From Candidatus Latescibacterota bacterium (lineage in GTDB: Bacteria; Latescibacterota; UBA2968): 64,000 bases of DNA. Position numbers and translations under genes: made by a program. The DNA lies in NCBI GenBank assembly GCA_022821275.1, contig JAJEDY010000036.1:1-64000 (forward strand), read 5' to 3'. This document shows positions 16,854 to 26,276 of the stretch, piece after piece (within the stretch, counting starts at the first letter, position 1; every line of letters starts with the position of its first letter). The notes under the pieces were generated by a model. The model was not told the DNA's origin. It saw nothing but the letters and a program-made list of their open reading frames with translations, and did not search any database.

Positions 16854-18470
16854 ATGAAAAATATGAATGAGATGATAGATCAAAACGGTCGTGAGCCAGT
16901 TGTGACAAAGTGGGGACGCATTGAGATCGATTTCGAGAGCGATAAAGATTACGGAAATCCCATTCGTGAAGCGGCGTTGCAGGTGGTGTTTACTTCGCCG
17001 TTTGGTTCGGTCTATAATGTGATGGGATTCTGGGATGGCGGGCGGCAATGGCGCGTGCGTTTTTGTCCATACGAAGAGGGCGAGTGGTCGTATGCGACGT
17101 TTTTTTCAGATGCGGAAAATACGGGATTGCACAATCGCGAGGGGCGTTTTGCGTGTGGGCCATCGCAGACGAGCAGTGAATTTGATGTACACGGTCCCAT
17201 CGCGCTGTCCGCAAACAGGCGGCATTTTGTTTATGCGAATGAGAAACCGTTTTTTTATGTGGCAGATACGGCGTGGAACGGGTGTTTGCGGTCAACGCGG
17301 GATGAATGGCGCTATTATCTCAGCGAGCGCGTGCGACAGGGGTTTAATACCGTGCAATGGGTGGCTACGCAGTGGCGTGCGGCTCCAGATGGGGATATCG
17401 AGGGCAATCTGGCGTTTTCTGGGATGGAAGAGATCGCAATAAATCCGGCCTTTTTTCAGCGGTTGGATGACTGGGTAGAGATGACTTTTCAGGCGGGTCT
17501 GGTCAATGCGCCCGTGATGTTGTGGGCACTGGGAGGGCGCAACCATCCGGAAAAGAGTCCGGGCGCATCGTTGCCAGAGGACCAGATGATCTTGTTGGCT
17601 GAATATATGGTCGCGCGCTGGGCGTGTTATCCCGTGGTGTGGATTTTGGGTGGGGATGGCAATTACGATGGTGAGAATGCCGAGCGGTGGCAGCGCGTTG
17701 GGCGCGCTATTTTCGGAAAAGGTCCCCACGCGCCTGTGGCGATGCACAGTTCGGGGCGGCGGTTTCCGACTGATGAATTTCGGTCTGAAAATTGGCTCGA
17801 TGTGGTGGGTTATCAAAGCGGGCATGGCGACAACGACGAGACTTTGCAGTGGATTGTGACGGGTCCGCCTTCGGAAGATTGGAAGAAGACGCCGCGCCAA
17901 TTTTATATTAATATGGAGCCTTCTTATGAAAATCACGTGGCTTATCATTCAAAGCGGCCACACGATGCAGCGTCGGTGAGGAGGGCGCTGTACTGGAGTC
18001 TGCTCAATGCGCCAACCGCTGGCGTGACTTATGGGGGGCACGGGGTATGGGGATGGGACGATGGTAGCGGTCCTCCCGTCGATCATCCCAATTCGGGAAC
18101 GCCCCTGCCCTGGCATGATGCGTTGCTGATGGATGGTGCAGAGCAAGTGCGGCATCTCGTTGATGCATTCGATTCGATCGGGTGGTGGACGCTGCGTCCG
18201 TCCCCAGAGTTGTTGGGCGCGCAGCCTGGCGAGCGAGATGTACACAAACACATTTTGATTTCTAAATCCGTGGCAAACGATCTCGTGGTTGCCTATACAC
18301 CACAGGGGGAGGCGGTGGCGATAAAGATGGCGGGCCTGTCACCACAGCTGCGGGGTATCTGGTACAATCCGCGCGATGGCGATGTGGAAGCAGCAGTAGT
18401 GCGCGAGGCCGACGGTAGGCGCGTTTACGAAGCACCGGGAGAAGGCGATTGGCTTCTGGTTTTGGCATGA
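16854..18470 (+). CDS. DUF5060/DUF4038 glycoside hydrolase-like protein
   Basis: A 538-residue protein. Residues 15-110 match a DUF5060-type beta-sandwich (VFTSPFGSVYNVMGFWDGG, WRVRFCPYEEGEWSYATFF). Residues 125-440 form a DUF4038-type TIM barrel: FFYVADTAWNGCLRSTRDEW, VRQGFNTVQWVATQW, VVWILGGDGNYD and PRQFYINMEPSYENH. The C-terminal 90 residues match the putative collagen-binding domain found in the same architecture (IWYNPRDGDVEAA). Related enzymes of this architecture include apiosidases of family GH140. There is no signal peptide, so it may act on imported oligosaccharides. It lies between the debranching enzyme and a PhyH gene, 9 bases before the latter. Confidence 0.85.
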   Translation: MKNMNEMIDQNGREPVVTKWGRIEIDFESDKDYGNPIREAALQVVFTSPFGSVYNVMGFWDGGRQWRVRFCPYEEGEWSYATFFSDAENTGLHNREGRFACGPSQTSSEFDVHGPIALSANRRHFVYANEKPFFYVADTAWNGCLRSTRDEWRYYLSERVRQGFNTVQWVATQWRAAPDGDIEGNLAFSGMEEIAINPAFFQRLDDWVEMTFQAGLVNAPVMLWALGGRNHPEKSPGASLPEDQMILLAEYMVARWACYPVVWILGGDGNYDGENAERWQRVGRAIFGKGPHAPVAMHSSGRRFPTDEFRSENWLDVVGYQSGHGDNDETLQWIVTGPPSEDWKKTPRQFYINMEPSYENHVAYHSKRPHDAASVRRALYWSLLNAPTAGVTYGGHGVWGWDDGSGPPVDHPNSGTPLPWHDALLMDGAEQVRHLVDAFDSIGWWTLRPSPELLGAQPGERDVHKHILISKSVANDLVVAYTPQGEAVAIKMAGLSPQLRGIWYNPRDGDVEAAVVREADGRRVYEAPGEGDWLLVLA

Positions 18471-18479
18471 GGAGATGAT

Positions 18480-19307
18480 ATGGAACAGAATTGCACCGTG
18501 TCTTATAAGGTTCTCAGTCCCAATACCAGCGGATCAGACCACCATTACGAGATAGATGTTTGTGCATCGGCAGAGGAGTTGCGGCAATTTGATCGAGAGG
18601 GATATCTGGTGCGCGAGGGATTGTTTGCAGGCGAGGATTTGAAAGCATTGCAAGATGCGCTGGATCGATTAGAAGAGAGAGAATTGGGCGCGTTTCAAGA
18701 CAGCGGAAAGCGGTCCTGGGGACGTATCCCGCGGCATTTGATGGACAAAGATCCGGTGTTTTTGGATTTGTTGAAGTTTTCTCCTGTACTATCAGTGGCG
18801 CGGGCAATGATGGGTCCGCTGGTCAGGCTTCGAGGGCTGAGCGCGCGGATCAGTTATCCAGGTGCGACGCCTCATCAGACCCCATGGCACCAGCATTTGC
18901 GCGTGGTTTCCAATCCTTTGCCGCCGTGGTTTTCCAGACCTCATGGGATAGATGCTCTGATTTATCTGGATGATTTGAATGGGGATACGGGTCCTGTGGG
19001 AATTGTGCCAGGGTCGCACAATTGGTTGGATAGAGCACCGCCTCCCGATGTTTATGAGCCGGTTGAGGGCGAGCTTGTGGTTCGCGTGAAGGCCGGGGGT
19101 GGCGTGTTGATTCACAGCAATCTGTGGCATCGCGGACTGCCGACGTTGAGGACAAAGCGCAGGATGTTGATTTTGAGTTATACGCCCACCTGGTTGCGCC
19201 GATCACCCCACGGGGGACCGCCTCCCGGTGACGGGTTGACACAGGCGATTTTAGAGGGTGATGACGAGGAAGCGCGTATTTTGTTGGGTAAAGGTGGATA
19301 TACATGA
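18480..19307 (+). CDS. PhyH-family dioxygenase-like protein with HxH in place of HxD
   Basis: A 275-residue protein of the phytanoyl-CoA dioxygenase family. The opening [18 protein letters not shown] and the block [16 protein letters not shown] are typical. The distal ligand lies in [13 protein letters not shown] (H217), and arginines follow at 225-228. The proximal iron motif reads [10 protein letters not shown] (H137, H139), whereas classic members have WHxD. The carboxylate ligand is therefore a histidine unless another residue supplies it. The start has GAGGAG upstream and the gene lies 9 bases after the glycosidase-like gene, so the two are probably co-transcribed. Substrate and reaction are unknown. 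Confidence 0.82.
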   Translation: MEQNCTVSYKVLSPNTSGSDHHYEIDVCASAEELRQFDREGYLVREGLFAGEDLKALQDALDRLEERELGAFQDSGKRSWGRIPRHLMDKDPVFLDLLKFSPVLSVARAMMGPLVRLRGLSARISYPGATPHQTPWHQHLRVVSNPLPPWFSRPHGIDALIYLDDLNGDTGPVGIVPGSHNWLDRAPPPDVYEPVEGELVVRVKAGGGVLIHSNLWHRGLPTLRTKRRMLILSYTPTWLRRSPHGGPPPGDGLTQAILEGDDEEARILLGKGGYT

Positions 19308-19326
19308 GTTTTCAAAGGAGTGGTAT

Positions 19327-21495
19327 ATGAGCAGGATAGCTGTTGGCGGATTGAATGTAGATGCCGCGCTCTACGCATTGGTCAAAGACGAAATCGCGCC
19401 CGATACGGGCGTGGATGCAGAGGCTTTTTGGCAGGGGTTGGAGGAAATTGTTCGAGATCTGAGACCGGAGAATCGGCGTTTATTGGAATGGCGCGATGTC
19501 TTACAGGCAAAGATCGATGCCTGGCACAAGGGGCGCGAATCTATTGATGGGGAAGCGTACAGGTCTTTTTTGCAGGAGATTGGGTATTTATTGCCCGAAG
19601 GGGACCATTTTCAGGTGTTGACTAATGGGGTTGATCCAGAGGTTGCGACAGTGGCTGGACCGCAGTTGGTCGTGCCGGTGGATAATGCGCGTTATTGCTT
19701 GAATGCGGCCAATGCGCGCTGGGGCAGTTTGTACGATGCGCTGTATGGGACAGATGTGATTCCGGAGGATGATGGTGCGGATAAGGGTACGGCGTATAAT
19801 CCCGTGCGCGGTGAGAAGGTGATTGATAGCGCGAATGAGTTTTTGGATGCGACTGTGCCGCTGTCCGGTGGGTCTTATGCAGCAGTGACGGCGTTTGCTC
19901 TGAGTGAAGTGGGCGGGCAAAAGGTGCTCGTCGCAGAGGTTGATGGTCGGGATACAGGGCTGTCAGATCCGAGTCAGTTTGTGGGCTATGCGGAGCGAGA
20001 TGGAGAATTGACCAGCGTGTTGTTGGCGCACAATGGGTTGCATATTGAGATTCAGATTGATCCGGGCCACCCCATTGGCAAAGACCATCCGGCAGGGGTA
20101 AAAGATGTGGTGTTGGAATCAGCAATTACCACGATTCAGGATTGCGAGGATTCCGTATCGGCTGTGGATGCCGCGGATAAGGTGCGCGTGTATCGCAACT
20201 GGTGCGGTTTAATGAAGGGCACGCTGGAGACGACTTTTGAAAAGAATGGACGACCCCTGAATCGCAAATTGAATCCCGATAGAACGTATATCCGTCCGGA
20301 TGGCGGTGCGTTGACATTGCCGGGGCGAAGCACGCTGCTGGTGCGAAATGTGGGTATTCACATGTACACCGATGCGGTGACGACTGCCGATGGAGAGGCG
20401 ATTCCCGAAGGGTTTTTGGATGCGATGGTAACGTCGCTGGCGGCTATTCACGATTTGAAGGGCAATGGCGTGTTTCAAAATAGCCGCTCGGGTAGCGTGT
20501 ATATTGTAAAGCCCAAGATGCATGGGCCTGAGGAGGTGGCGGCGACGGTAGAATTATTCGGGCGCGTGGAAGATGTTTTGGGACTTGCGCGCAATACGCT
20601 GAAGATCGGGATTATGGACGAAGAGCGGCGCACGACTGTCAATTTGAAGCGCGCCATGTGGGAAGCCCGAGAGCGCGTCATTTTTATCAATACGGGATTT
20701 TTGGATCGCACGGGTGATGAGATGCACACGAGTATGGAAGCCGGTGCTATGCTTCCGAAGAATGAAATTAAGGCGCAGCCGTGGTTGGCGGCTTATGAGG
20801 ATTGGAATGTGGATGTGGGTATTGAGACGGGGTTGATCGGCAAAGGGCAAATTGGCAAGGGTATGTGGGCGATGCCCGATGCGATGCGGGAGATGGTGGA
20901 GACGAAGATGAATCATCCCGAAGCGGGAGCGACTACTGCGTGGGTTCCTTCGCCGACGGCGGCCACATTGCACGCGATGCACTACCATCAGGTGAATGTT
21001 TCGACGCGGCAGGCAGAACTCGCAAGGCGAGAACGCGCGAGTCTGGATGCGATTTTGACGCCGCCTTTGCTGGATAGAGATCTGACGGATGAGGAGATTG
21101 TGCAGGAATTGGACAATAATGCGCAGGGTATTTTGGGCTATGTGGTGCGCTGGGTTGATCAGGGCGTTGGATGTTCTAAGGTGCCCGATATTCACGATGT
21201 GGGCCTGATGGAAGATCGCGCGACATTGCGTATTTCGAGCCAGCATATCGCCAACTGGCTGCATCACGGGATTGTGAGTGCAGAGCAAGTCCGCGAGACG
21301 TTTGAGAAGATGGCCGCGGTTGTAGATCGGCAGAATGCGGGCGATGCGGCGTATCGCAATATGGCGCCAAATTTTGATGAGAGTATTGCGTTTCAAGCGG
21401 CGCTCGATCTGGTTTTCAAGGGCCGTGAAGTGCCCAATGGATATACTGAATTGGTTTTACATACGCGGCGGCGAGAGGTGAAGGGTGAAGTGTGA
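19327..21495 (+). CDS. glcB: Malate synthase G
   Basis: A 722-residue enzyme, the normal length for the G isoform, which condenses glyoxylate and acetyl-CoA to malate. The catalytic core is unmistakable: [19 protein letters not shown], then [20 protein letters not shown], and [19 protein letters not shown]. The insertion domain of the G form lies at about 150-280. I start at 19327 because AAAGGAG precedes that ATG; the ATG at 19258 lies inside the previous gene. No isocitrate lyase is in the window. Glyoxylate could instead come from glycolate or purine breakdown. The last codons run into a minisatellite-like repeat. Confidence 0.95.
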   Translation: MSRIAVGGLNVDAALYALVKDEIAPDTGVDAEAFWQGLEEIVRDLRPENRRLLEWRDVLQAKIDAWHKGRESIDGEAYRSFLQEIGYLLPEGDHFQVLTNGVDPEVATVAGPQLVVPVDNARYCLNAANARWGSLYDALYGTDVIPEDDGADKGTAYNPVRGEKVIDSANEFLDATVPLSGGSYAAVTAFALSEVGGQKVLVAEVDGRDTGLSDPSQFVGYAERDGELTSVLLAHNGLHIEIQIDPGHPIGKDHPAGVKDVVLESAITTIQDCEDSVSAVDAADKVRVYRNWCGLMKGTLETTFEKNGRPLNRKLNPDRTYIRPDGGALTLPGRSTLLVRNVGIHMYTDAVTTADGEAIPEGFLDAMVTSLAAIHDLKGNGVFQNSRSGSVYIVKPKMHGPEEVAATVELFGRVEDVLGLARNTLKIGIMDEERRTTVNLKRAMWEARERVIFINTGFLDRTGDEMHTSMEAGAMLPKNEIKAQPWLAAYEDWNVDVGIETGLIGKGQIGKGMWAMPDAMREMVETKMNHPEAGATTAWVPSPTAATLHAMHYHQVNVSTRQAELARRERASLDAILTPPLLDRDLTDEEIVQELDNNAQGILGYVVRWVDQGVGCSKVPDIHDVGLMEDRATLRISSQHIANWLHHGIVSAEQVRETFEKMAAVVDRQNAGDAAYRNMAPNFDESIAFQAALDLVFKGREVPNGYTELVLHTRRREVKGEV

Positions 21496-21525
21496 AGGGT
21501 GAAGTAGGAAGTGTGAAGGGTGAAG
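21478..21525 (+). repeat. Three copies of a GTGAAGGGTGAAG unit at a gene end
   Basis: The 13-base unit GTGAAGGGTGAAG occurs exactly at 21478-21490, 21492-21504 and 21513-21525, with partial copies between. It encodes the last residues and stop of malate synthase and continues into the gap before coaX. It resembles a minisatellite or a dispersed purine-rich repeat. Confidence 0.7.
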
Positions 21526-21564
21526 GAGAGAAGCAGGGAATGACCGCTGAATAGGGATCAAACA

Positions 21565-22329
21565 ATGGGGCGAAAGTTGCTGGTTTTTGATGTGGGCAAT
21601 TCGCGCTTGAAGGCGGCGTTATACGATGATGATCGCCCGATTGCGCGTGCGTCTCTGAGCGCGGTGCGAAATATGGCCGGTGGGGATTACAAGGCACGGG
21701 TTGTGGATGTGCTTGAATCGCGTTTTGCCCCGAGAGGGACGCCCGATCGGTGTTTGGTTGCTTCTGTGGTGCGCGGCGCAGATGAGATGATCTACAAAGC
21801 GGTTCAGACGGTATGGGCTATAGTGCCCCTGATGGTCGATACAGAGATGGATCTGGGGATTGATGTCGCTGTGCCCCGTCCCGACCATGTTGGTATTGAT
21901 CGGTTATTGCAGGCGAGTGAGGCGTTTCGCGTTTGCGCGGGAAGTGTGGTTGTCGCCGCTTTTGGCTCTGCGCTGACTGTGGATATGGTGACAGCAGATG
22001 GTGTTTTTCGCGGGGGGACTATTGCGCCCGGTTTGGGTATGGGGTTGCGCGCTTTGTACGATGAGACGAGTTTGCTCCCGCATGTGGCGCTTCAACCACC
22101 TGATTCGGCTGTTGGAACGGATACGACATCTTGTATCCGGGCGGGTATTGTTTATGGGGCTGCTGGTGCTGTAGAGCGACTGTTTAGTGAATTGGTTCCG
22201 GATGGGCGGGCAACGCTTGTTTTGACTGGGGGAGATGCCGAGTTGATTGCGCCTTTCATAAACTACCCTCATCGCGTGGAGCCAGACCTGGTTATGCGTG
22301 CGCTGGTTTCGTTAGATCGCAGAATTTAA
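21565..22329 (+). CDS. coaX: Type III pantothenate kinase
   Basis: A 254-residue ASKHA-fold kinase for the first step of coenzyme A synthesis. Family motifs are present: LLVFDVGNSRLKAALYDDD (phosphate-1 motif DxGNS), PRPDHVGIDRLLQASEA (the GxDR motif), SVVVAAFGSALTVDMVT and FRGGTIAPGLGMGLRAL. The C-terminal VLTGGDAELI matches the last family motif. The pattern FGSALTVD replaces the usual GTAxTxD, a conservative change. Its 3' end overlaps the convergent heparinase-like gene by 18 bases. No birA gene is adjacent, which is a common neighbour. Confidence 0.9.
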   Translation: MGRKLLVFDVGNSRLKAALYDDDRPIARASLSAVRNMAGGDYKARVVDVLESRFAPRGTPDRCLVASVVRGADEMIYKAVQTVWAIVPLMVDTEMDLGIDVAVPRPDHVGIDRLLQASEAFRVCAGSVVVAAFGSALTVDMVTADGVFRGGTIAPGLGMGLRALYDETSLLPHVALQPPDSAVGTDTTSCIRAGIVYGAAGAVERLFSELVPDGRATLVLTGGDAELIAPFINYPHRVEPDLVMRALVSLDRRI

Positions 22330-25026
22330 GGTAGCGGCGTTGAGGAGAACGACGCGGTCGCACGCGGTGGCGGGATAATCCCGCACGGTGATGGATTTTT
22401 CCGAGGCGGATTCGATTTTGTAGCCGGTGTCTGCGCACAGGAGATAGGTTCCAGGGAGGGTGTCGGGTTCGGACAGGGTTTGCGATATATGATAGGTGCG
22501 ATTGTCAACTGAGGTAATGTCGAGTGGGGTCTGTGCCTGAGGGCATGTGAGGGTGTGACTGTCGCAGCGGAGTTCGGTGCCACAGAGCAGATAAGCCCGT
22601 TGGAGATTGCCCTGATTGTCGATGGATGCATAGGCAAATTGGCCTGTGATGGAGATGGGGCCGAGGTCATGGGTTGTGCCTTCTGGGGCTGAGAGGATGT
22701 AGTCGGTACAACTATCGCGTTTTACGGCTATTGCCATGGTGCTGGTATCGGGGTCGTTCAGGATCAGGTGCGCGGATTGGATGGGTGATGTGTCGGTGTA
22801 GGGTGCGATGACGGCGGCGTACTGGCTATTTGTGTTCGCGTCGTCTTTGCGTTCGGCCAAGATTTGCTGGACGGGTGGGGCGTTGAGTTGGTCGCCCAGG
22901 TCCGAGCGCCATCCGGGCGCGTCTGCGAGCAGGAGGCGATGGATGGGGTTGAGCAGGGTGAGGTCCATTCTCAGATCCTGGTTTTGCCATGTGGCGGTGA
23001 AGGGGGCTTGAGGATGGTCGGCGCGGATGTTGTCGAGCCATTCGATTTGTTCGTCAATGGGTTGGGGATCGGCGCCGCGGATGTCCGTTAGATGGCCGTT
23101 GCAGTGGAAGCCATACTGGTGGAGATTGCCGCCGTTTATTCGGAAGATGTCGATGGCATAGGTCTGTTCGCCGGGGATCTGGATGAGCGCACAGGTGCGC
23201 TGGTAGCGGTCGCACTGTTCGTACGGGGCGGCGGATGCCTGGACGATTTCGACGCCTGCACCCGTGCCGAAGAGTTCCAGAGTGGCGGGTTTTGGGTTGC
23301 CGTTCTGATTTTGGCCGTCAACGGTGACGATGTTGTGAGAGAGGGTGCTTTTGGTCCAGGCATTTCTGGGGTCGTCCCAGATATAACCCCTGTCTGCGGC
23401 CATTTCCCGCCCCTGGGCGATGTAGATGATGCCCAGGCTGTCGTAGTGGCGATGGCCGCCATAGCCATAACCGTTGAAGTAGAAGGCGGTGTGGCCTTTC
23501 GGGTTTCCGCCGCGGAGGACGGCGACATGCCAGCCGGGGAACCATTCGGTGTGGTGGGGCAGGTCGGTGTTTTGTTCGGCCACTATATCGGGATCCCGAT
23601 GCCAGAGGGCGTATTCGCTGCCTTTTTGCGAGAGCGGGGCGTTCTGCGATTTTTCCAGCAGGCCAGCGTAGCGGTTGCCGTAGTGGGCGGATAGAACTTC
23701 GGCGTAGATGGGGTCGATGCCTCGGCCTTCTCGGGAATCTCCGATGACGGGGTCTTGCAGGTTTGGGTCGAGCATGCGGACCATGCTTTCCAGAGCCAGG
23801 CGGTAGCGGTCAAAGTGTTGAAAGGGGTCCAGGTTTTTGAGGGGTGGACCGGTTTCGGGTTCGTAGCCGTCGGGATCGGAGTATCCAACGAGCAGTTCGG
23901 GTATGTCGCGCAACAGGTTGAGGTGCATGGCGGAATAGGAGGGAGATTCGGTGCAGAAGCCGTCGAAGTGGAAGGCATCTTCGAGGAGGGTTTCAAGGCC
24001 TTCGATGGCGCGGCGCACACTTTGCGGTTTGTTGAAGAGTATGCCGACGGCGGCGCTTAGTGCGCGGCCGGGACCGCATTTGTTGTTGATTTCGCGCCAG
24101 TTTTCGGTGTCTGCACAGCCGGATAGGATGAGGTCGTTGACGATGCGTTGATCCATTTCGGGTGTGAGGACGGGTGAGCCATCTGGATATTGGGCAGTTC
24201 GAATGAGGTCGTAGGATAGGGTGACCTGGAGAATGGCTCCGCCATCGGAGCCGCTGCAGCCAAAGCGTCCGGCGCCCCAGAAGCCGTTGTTGAGGATGGC
24301 ATGGTCGGCCTCGCGATGGCGGCCTTCAAAGGCGGTGATGATGGTTTCGACGGGAAAACGCCCGGCGCGGGGATATTTGCCCAGGGAGATGGCGGCTTCG
24401 GCCGGTGGGCAATCCGCTATGGTGCCGTCGTAGGAGTGGAAGAGCCAGTTGGGGTATCGCCGCGCCATGCAGTCCATGATTCCGGCGCACCACTGGGCGT
24501 ATAATACGTCATCTGTGAGGGCGTATAATTTGGCAAGTGGTAGCATTTGTTCAAAGATCCAGCGGCTTTTTTTTGTGCGGATGATGCCGGTCCAACTCGT
24601 GTGTACGGGCCAGTTGACCCATTTGAAGGCGTGTTTGCCCGATTTGTCTTCGGGGTGGGCGCGTTCTTCGTCGGTGAGGTAGTAGGTGAAGGTCTGGTTC
24701 ATTCTGGGCGCGGTGATGCTGCCGGTTTCGGGATAGTTGGCGTTGGGATACTCGGTTTTACAGTATTTGCAGGTGAGTTTATCCGGATTGGTGGGATCCC
24801 ATTCATACAGGCCGGTTTCACCCATGGAGGAGAGGTGGTTGACGCAGGCGGGACAGTTCTGGCCGTATTCGGGCCAGGGGGTGAGTTCGGGCATCATGAC
24901 GTCGATAAAGTCGCGGTTCTGGTCCATGAGGTGGGCGACCTGCTGTTTCCAGCCTTCGAGGATGGCCTGCGCCCAGGGGTAGCGGCTGAGGTTTTTACGG
25001 GCGTTTTCGACGTTGAGTAGCGGCAT
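22312..25026 (-). CDS. Heparinase II/III-like polysaccharide lyase with zinc-ribbon-like insert
   Basis: A 904-residue protein. Residues 100-450 fit the (alpha/alpha) toroid of alginate/heparin lyases (WIFEQMLPLAKLYALTDD, YALWHRDP and similar). Residues 510-680 are the heparinase II/III beta-sandwich, with GYGYGGHRHYDSLGIIYIAQ and AADRGYIWDDPRNAWTKST, followed by LSHNIVTVDGQNQ, where the histidines and tyrosine of the family sit. Residues 58-61 (CPAC) and 86-89 (CKYC) could bind zinc. There is no obvious signal peptide. AGGAG lies six bases before the ATG. It probably degrades an acidic polysaccharide, perhaps algal or sponge matrix. The cellular location is uncertain. Confidence 0.85.
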   Translation of the reverse strand: MPLLNVENARKNLSRYPWAQAILEGWKQQVAHLMDQNRDFIDVMMPELTPWPEYGQNCPACVNHLSSMGETGLYEWDPTNPDKLTCKYCKTEYPNANYPETGSITAPRMNQTFTYYLTDEERAHPEDKSGKHAFKWVNWPVHTSWTGIIRTKKSRWIFEQMLPLAKLYALTDDVLYAQWCAGIMDCMARRYPNWLFHSYDGTIADCPPAEAAISLGKYPRAGRFPVETIITAFEGRHREADHAILNNGFWGAGRFGCSGSDGGAILQVTLSYDLIRTAQYPDGSPVLTPEMDQRIVNDLILSGCADTENWREINNKCGPGRALSAAVGILFNKPQSVRRAIEGLETLLEDAFHFDGFCTESPSYSAMHLNLLRDIPELLVGYSDPDGYEPETGPPLKNLDPFQHFDRYRLALESMVRMLDPNLQDPVIGDSREGRGIDPIYAEVLSAHYGNRYAGLLEKSQNAPLSQKGSEYALWHRDPDIVAEQNTDLPHHTEWFPGWHVAVLRGGNPKGHTAFYFNGYGYGGHRHYDSLGIIYIAQGREMAADRGYIWDDPRNAWTKSTLSHNIVTVDGQNQNGNPKPATLELFGTGAGVEIVQASAAPYEQCDRYQRTCALIQIPGEQTYAIDIFRINGGNLHQYGFHCNGHLTDIRGADPQPIDEQIEWLDNIRADHPQAPFTATWQNQDLRMDLTLLNPIHRLLLADAPGWRSDLGDQLNAPPVQQILAERKDDANTNSQYAAVIAPYTDTSPIQSAHLILNDPDTSTMAIAVKRDSCTDYILSAPEGTTHDLGPISITGQFAYASIDNQGNLQRAYLLCGTELRCDSHTLTCPQAQTPLDITSVDNRTYHISQTLSEPDTLPGTYLLCADTGYKIESASEKSITVRDYPATACDRVVLLNAATLNSAI

Positions 25027-25222
25027 GGGTGCTCCTGTGGAACGCGTTGATTTTAAGTTTTTACTTTTTGCAATATATTGAGAAACAAACTTCGTGTCTA
25101 ACCAAAGAATGGACGCACGATATTGTCTCTCATTTCTTGCGTCTTGTATCTCTCTTTTGTAATATCTTCACTGACCAGACGCGTAATACCAGAATACAGG
25201 CTATTTATTTTGGAGGAATACG

Positions 25223-26260
25223 ATGGGAAAGCAGCAAATAGCAGCAACAACGCTTAACAAAGACGATTTGATCGTCATCTGTGGGGCGGGTGGTTTTATT
25301 GCCGGTGCGCTGACGCGATATTTTCACGATCAGGGGTTTGTGCGGCTTCGCGCTGTTGATAAGAAGCCTTTGCCCGAATGGTACCAGCGCGTGCCGGGGG
25401 TGGAGAATCTGTGTTTGGATTTGAGTGATGAAGACAATTGCAAACGCGCCGTTGAAGGGGCTGCTGAAGTGTACAATCTCGCGGCGGATATGGGGGGGAT
25501 GGGATTTATCGAGCGTTTCAGGGTCGAGTGTTTGCGGAGTATTTTGATCAATACCCATCTGATTGAGGCGGCCTATTGGGCAGGTGTTGAGCGGTATTTC
25601 TTTTCTTCTTCTGCTTGCGCGTATAACACTGAGTTGCAAGAAGATCCCAATGTGCGCGCGCTCAAAGAATCAGATGCATATCCGGCAATGGCAGAGCGTG
25701 GGTACGGTTGGGAGAAGTTGGTTTCGGAGATGTTTTGCGAGGAATATTGGTCCGAACGCGGGATGAAGACGGCGATTGCTCGGTTCCACAATGTGTATGG
25801 TCCTTATGGGACGTGGGATGGCGGACGAGAGAAGGCACCGGCCGCGCTTTGCCGCAAAGCGATTGAGGCCAGGGATACGGGCAATCTCGAAATCGATATT
25901 TGGGGCGATGGCAACCAGACGCGCAGTTTTATGTACGTTGACGATTGTATCAGGGGCGTCGATATGATTATGCACAGTGAAGATTTGATTGCGACGCCTA
26001 TTAATCTCGGTTCGAGTGAGCTGGTTTCTATCAATGAACTGGTGAGTGTTATTGAGGAGATCGGCGATGTTAAACTCAATCGCACGTATGATTTGACTGC
26101 GCCTCAGGGCGTTGCTGGTCGCAATAGTGACAATGCGATGATTAAAGAAATTCTCGATTGGGAGCCAGATACCCCTTTGCGCGATGGTATGGCTAAGACT
26201 TATGCGTGGATTGCACAGCAATACGCTGATCGCAAAGCGGGTAAAAGGACGGTGAGTTAA
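25223..26260 (+). CDS. GDP-mannose 3,5-epimerase-like NAD-dependent epimerase
   Basis: A 345-residue extended short-chain dehydrogenase. The NAD motif GAGGFI (21-26) is followed by VYNLAADMGGMGFIERF, a sequence specific to GDP-mannose 3,5-epimerases. The catalytic residues known from that enzyme have counterparts: C132 in FSSSACAYN, Y161 and K165 in YGWEK, and K204 in GTWDGGREKAPAALC. The C-terminal part contains IWGDGNQTRSFMYVDDCIRG. Known enzymes make GDP-L-galactose or GDP-L-gulose from GDP-mannose. A strong GGAGG ribosome-binding site precedes the ATG. It heads a three-gene run with a GHMP kinase and a nucleotidyltransferase, suggesting a sugar-nucleotide pathway. The exact substrate is inferred. 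Confidence 0.9.
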   Translation: MGKQQIAATTLNKDDLIVICGAGGFIAGALTRYFHDQGFVRLRAVDKKPLPEWYQRVPGVENLCLDLSDEDNCKRAVEGAAEVYNLAADMGGMGFIERFRVECLRSILINTHLIEAAYWAGVERYFFSSSACAYNTELQEDPNVRALKESDAYPAMAERGYGWEKLVSEMFCEEYWSERGMKTAIARFHNVYGPYGTWDGGREKAPAALCRKAIEARDTGNLEIDIWGDGNQTRSFMYVDDCIRGVDMIMHSEDLIATPINLGSSELVSINELVSVIEEIGDVKLNRTYDLTAPQGVAGRNSDNAMIKEILDWEPDTPLRDGMAKTYAWIAQQYADRKAGKRTVS

Positions 26261-26276
26261 GCAGGGTATTTATTAT

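Noticed and set aside
23092-23694. Plus-strand open frame of 200 codons inside the heparinase-like gene
   Set aside because: It overlaps the conserved lyase domain on the other strand and its valine- and alanine-rich sequence matches nothing.
25027-25222. Riboswitch or regulatory RNA in the divergent gap before the epimerase gene
   Set aside because: No stable conserved fold or known riboswitch consensus could be recognised. The only promoter-like pair (TTGCGT and TAATAT, 17 apart) matches weakly.
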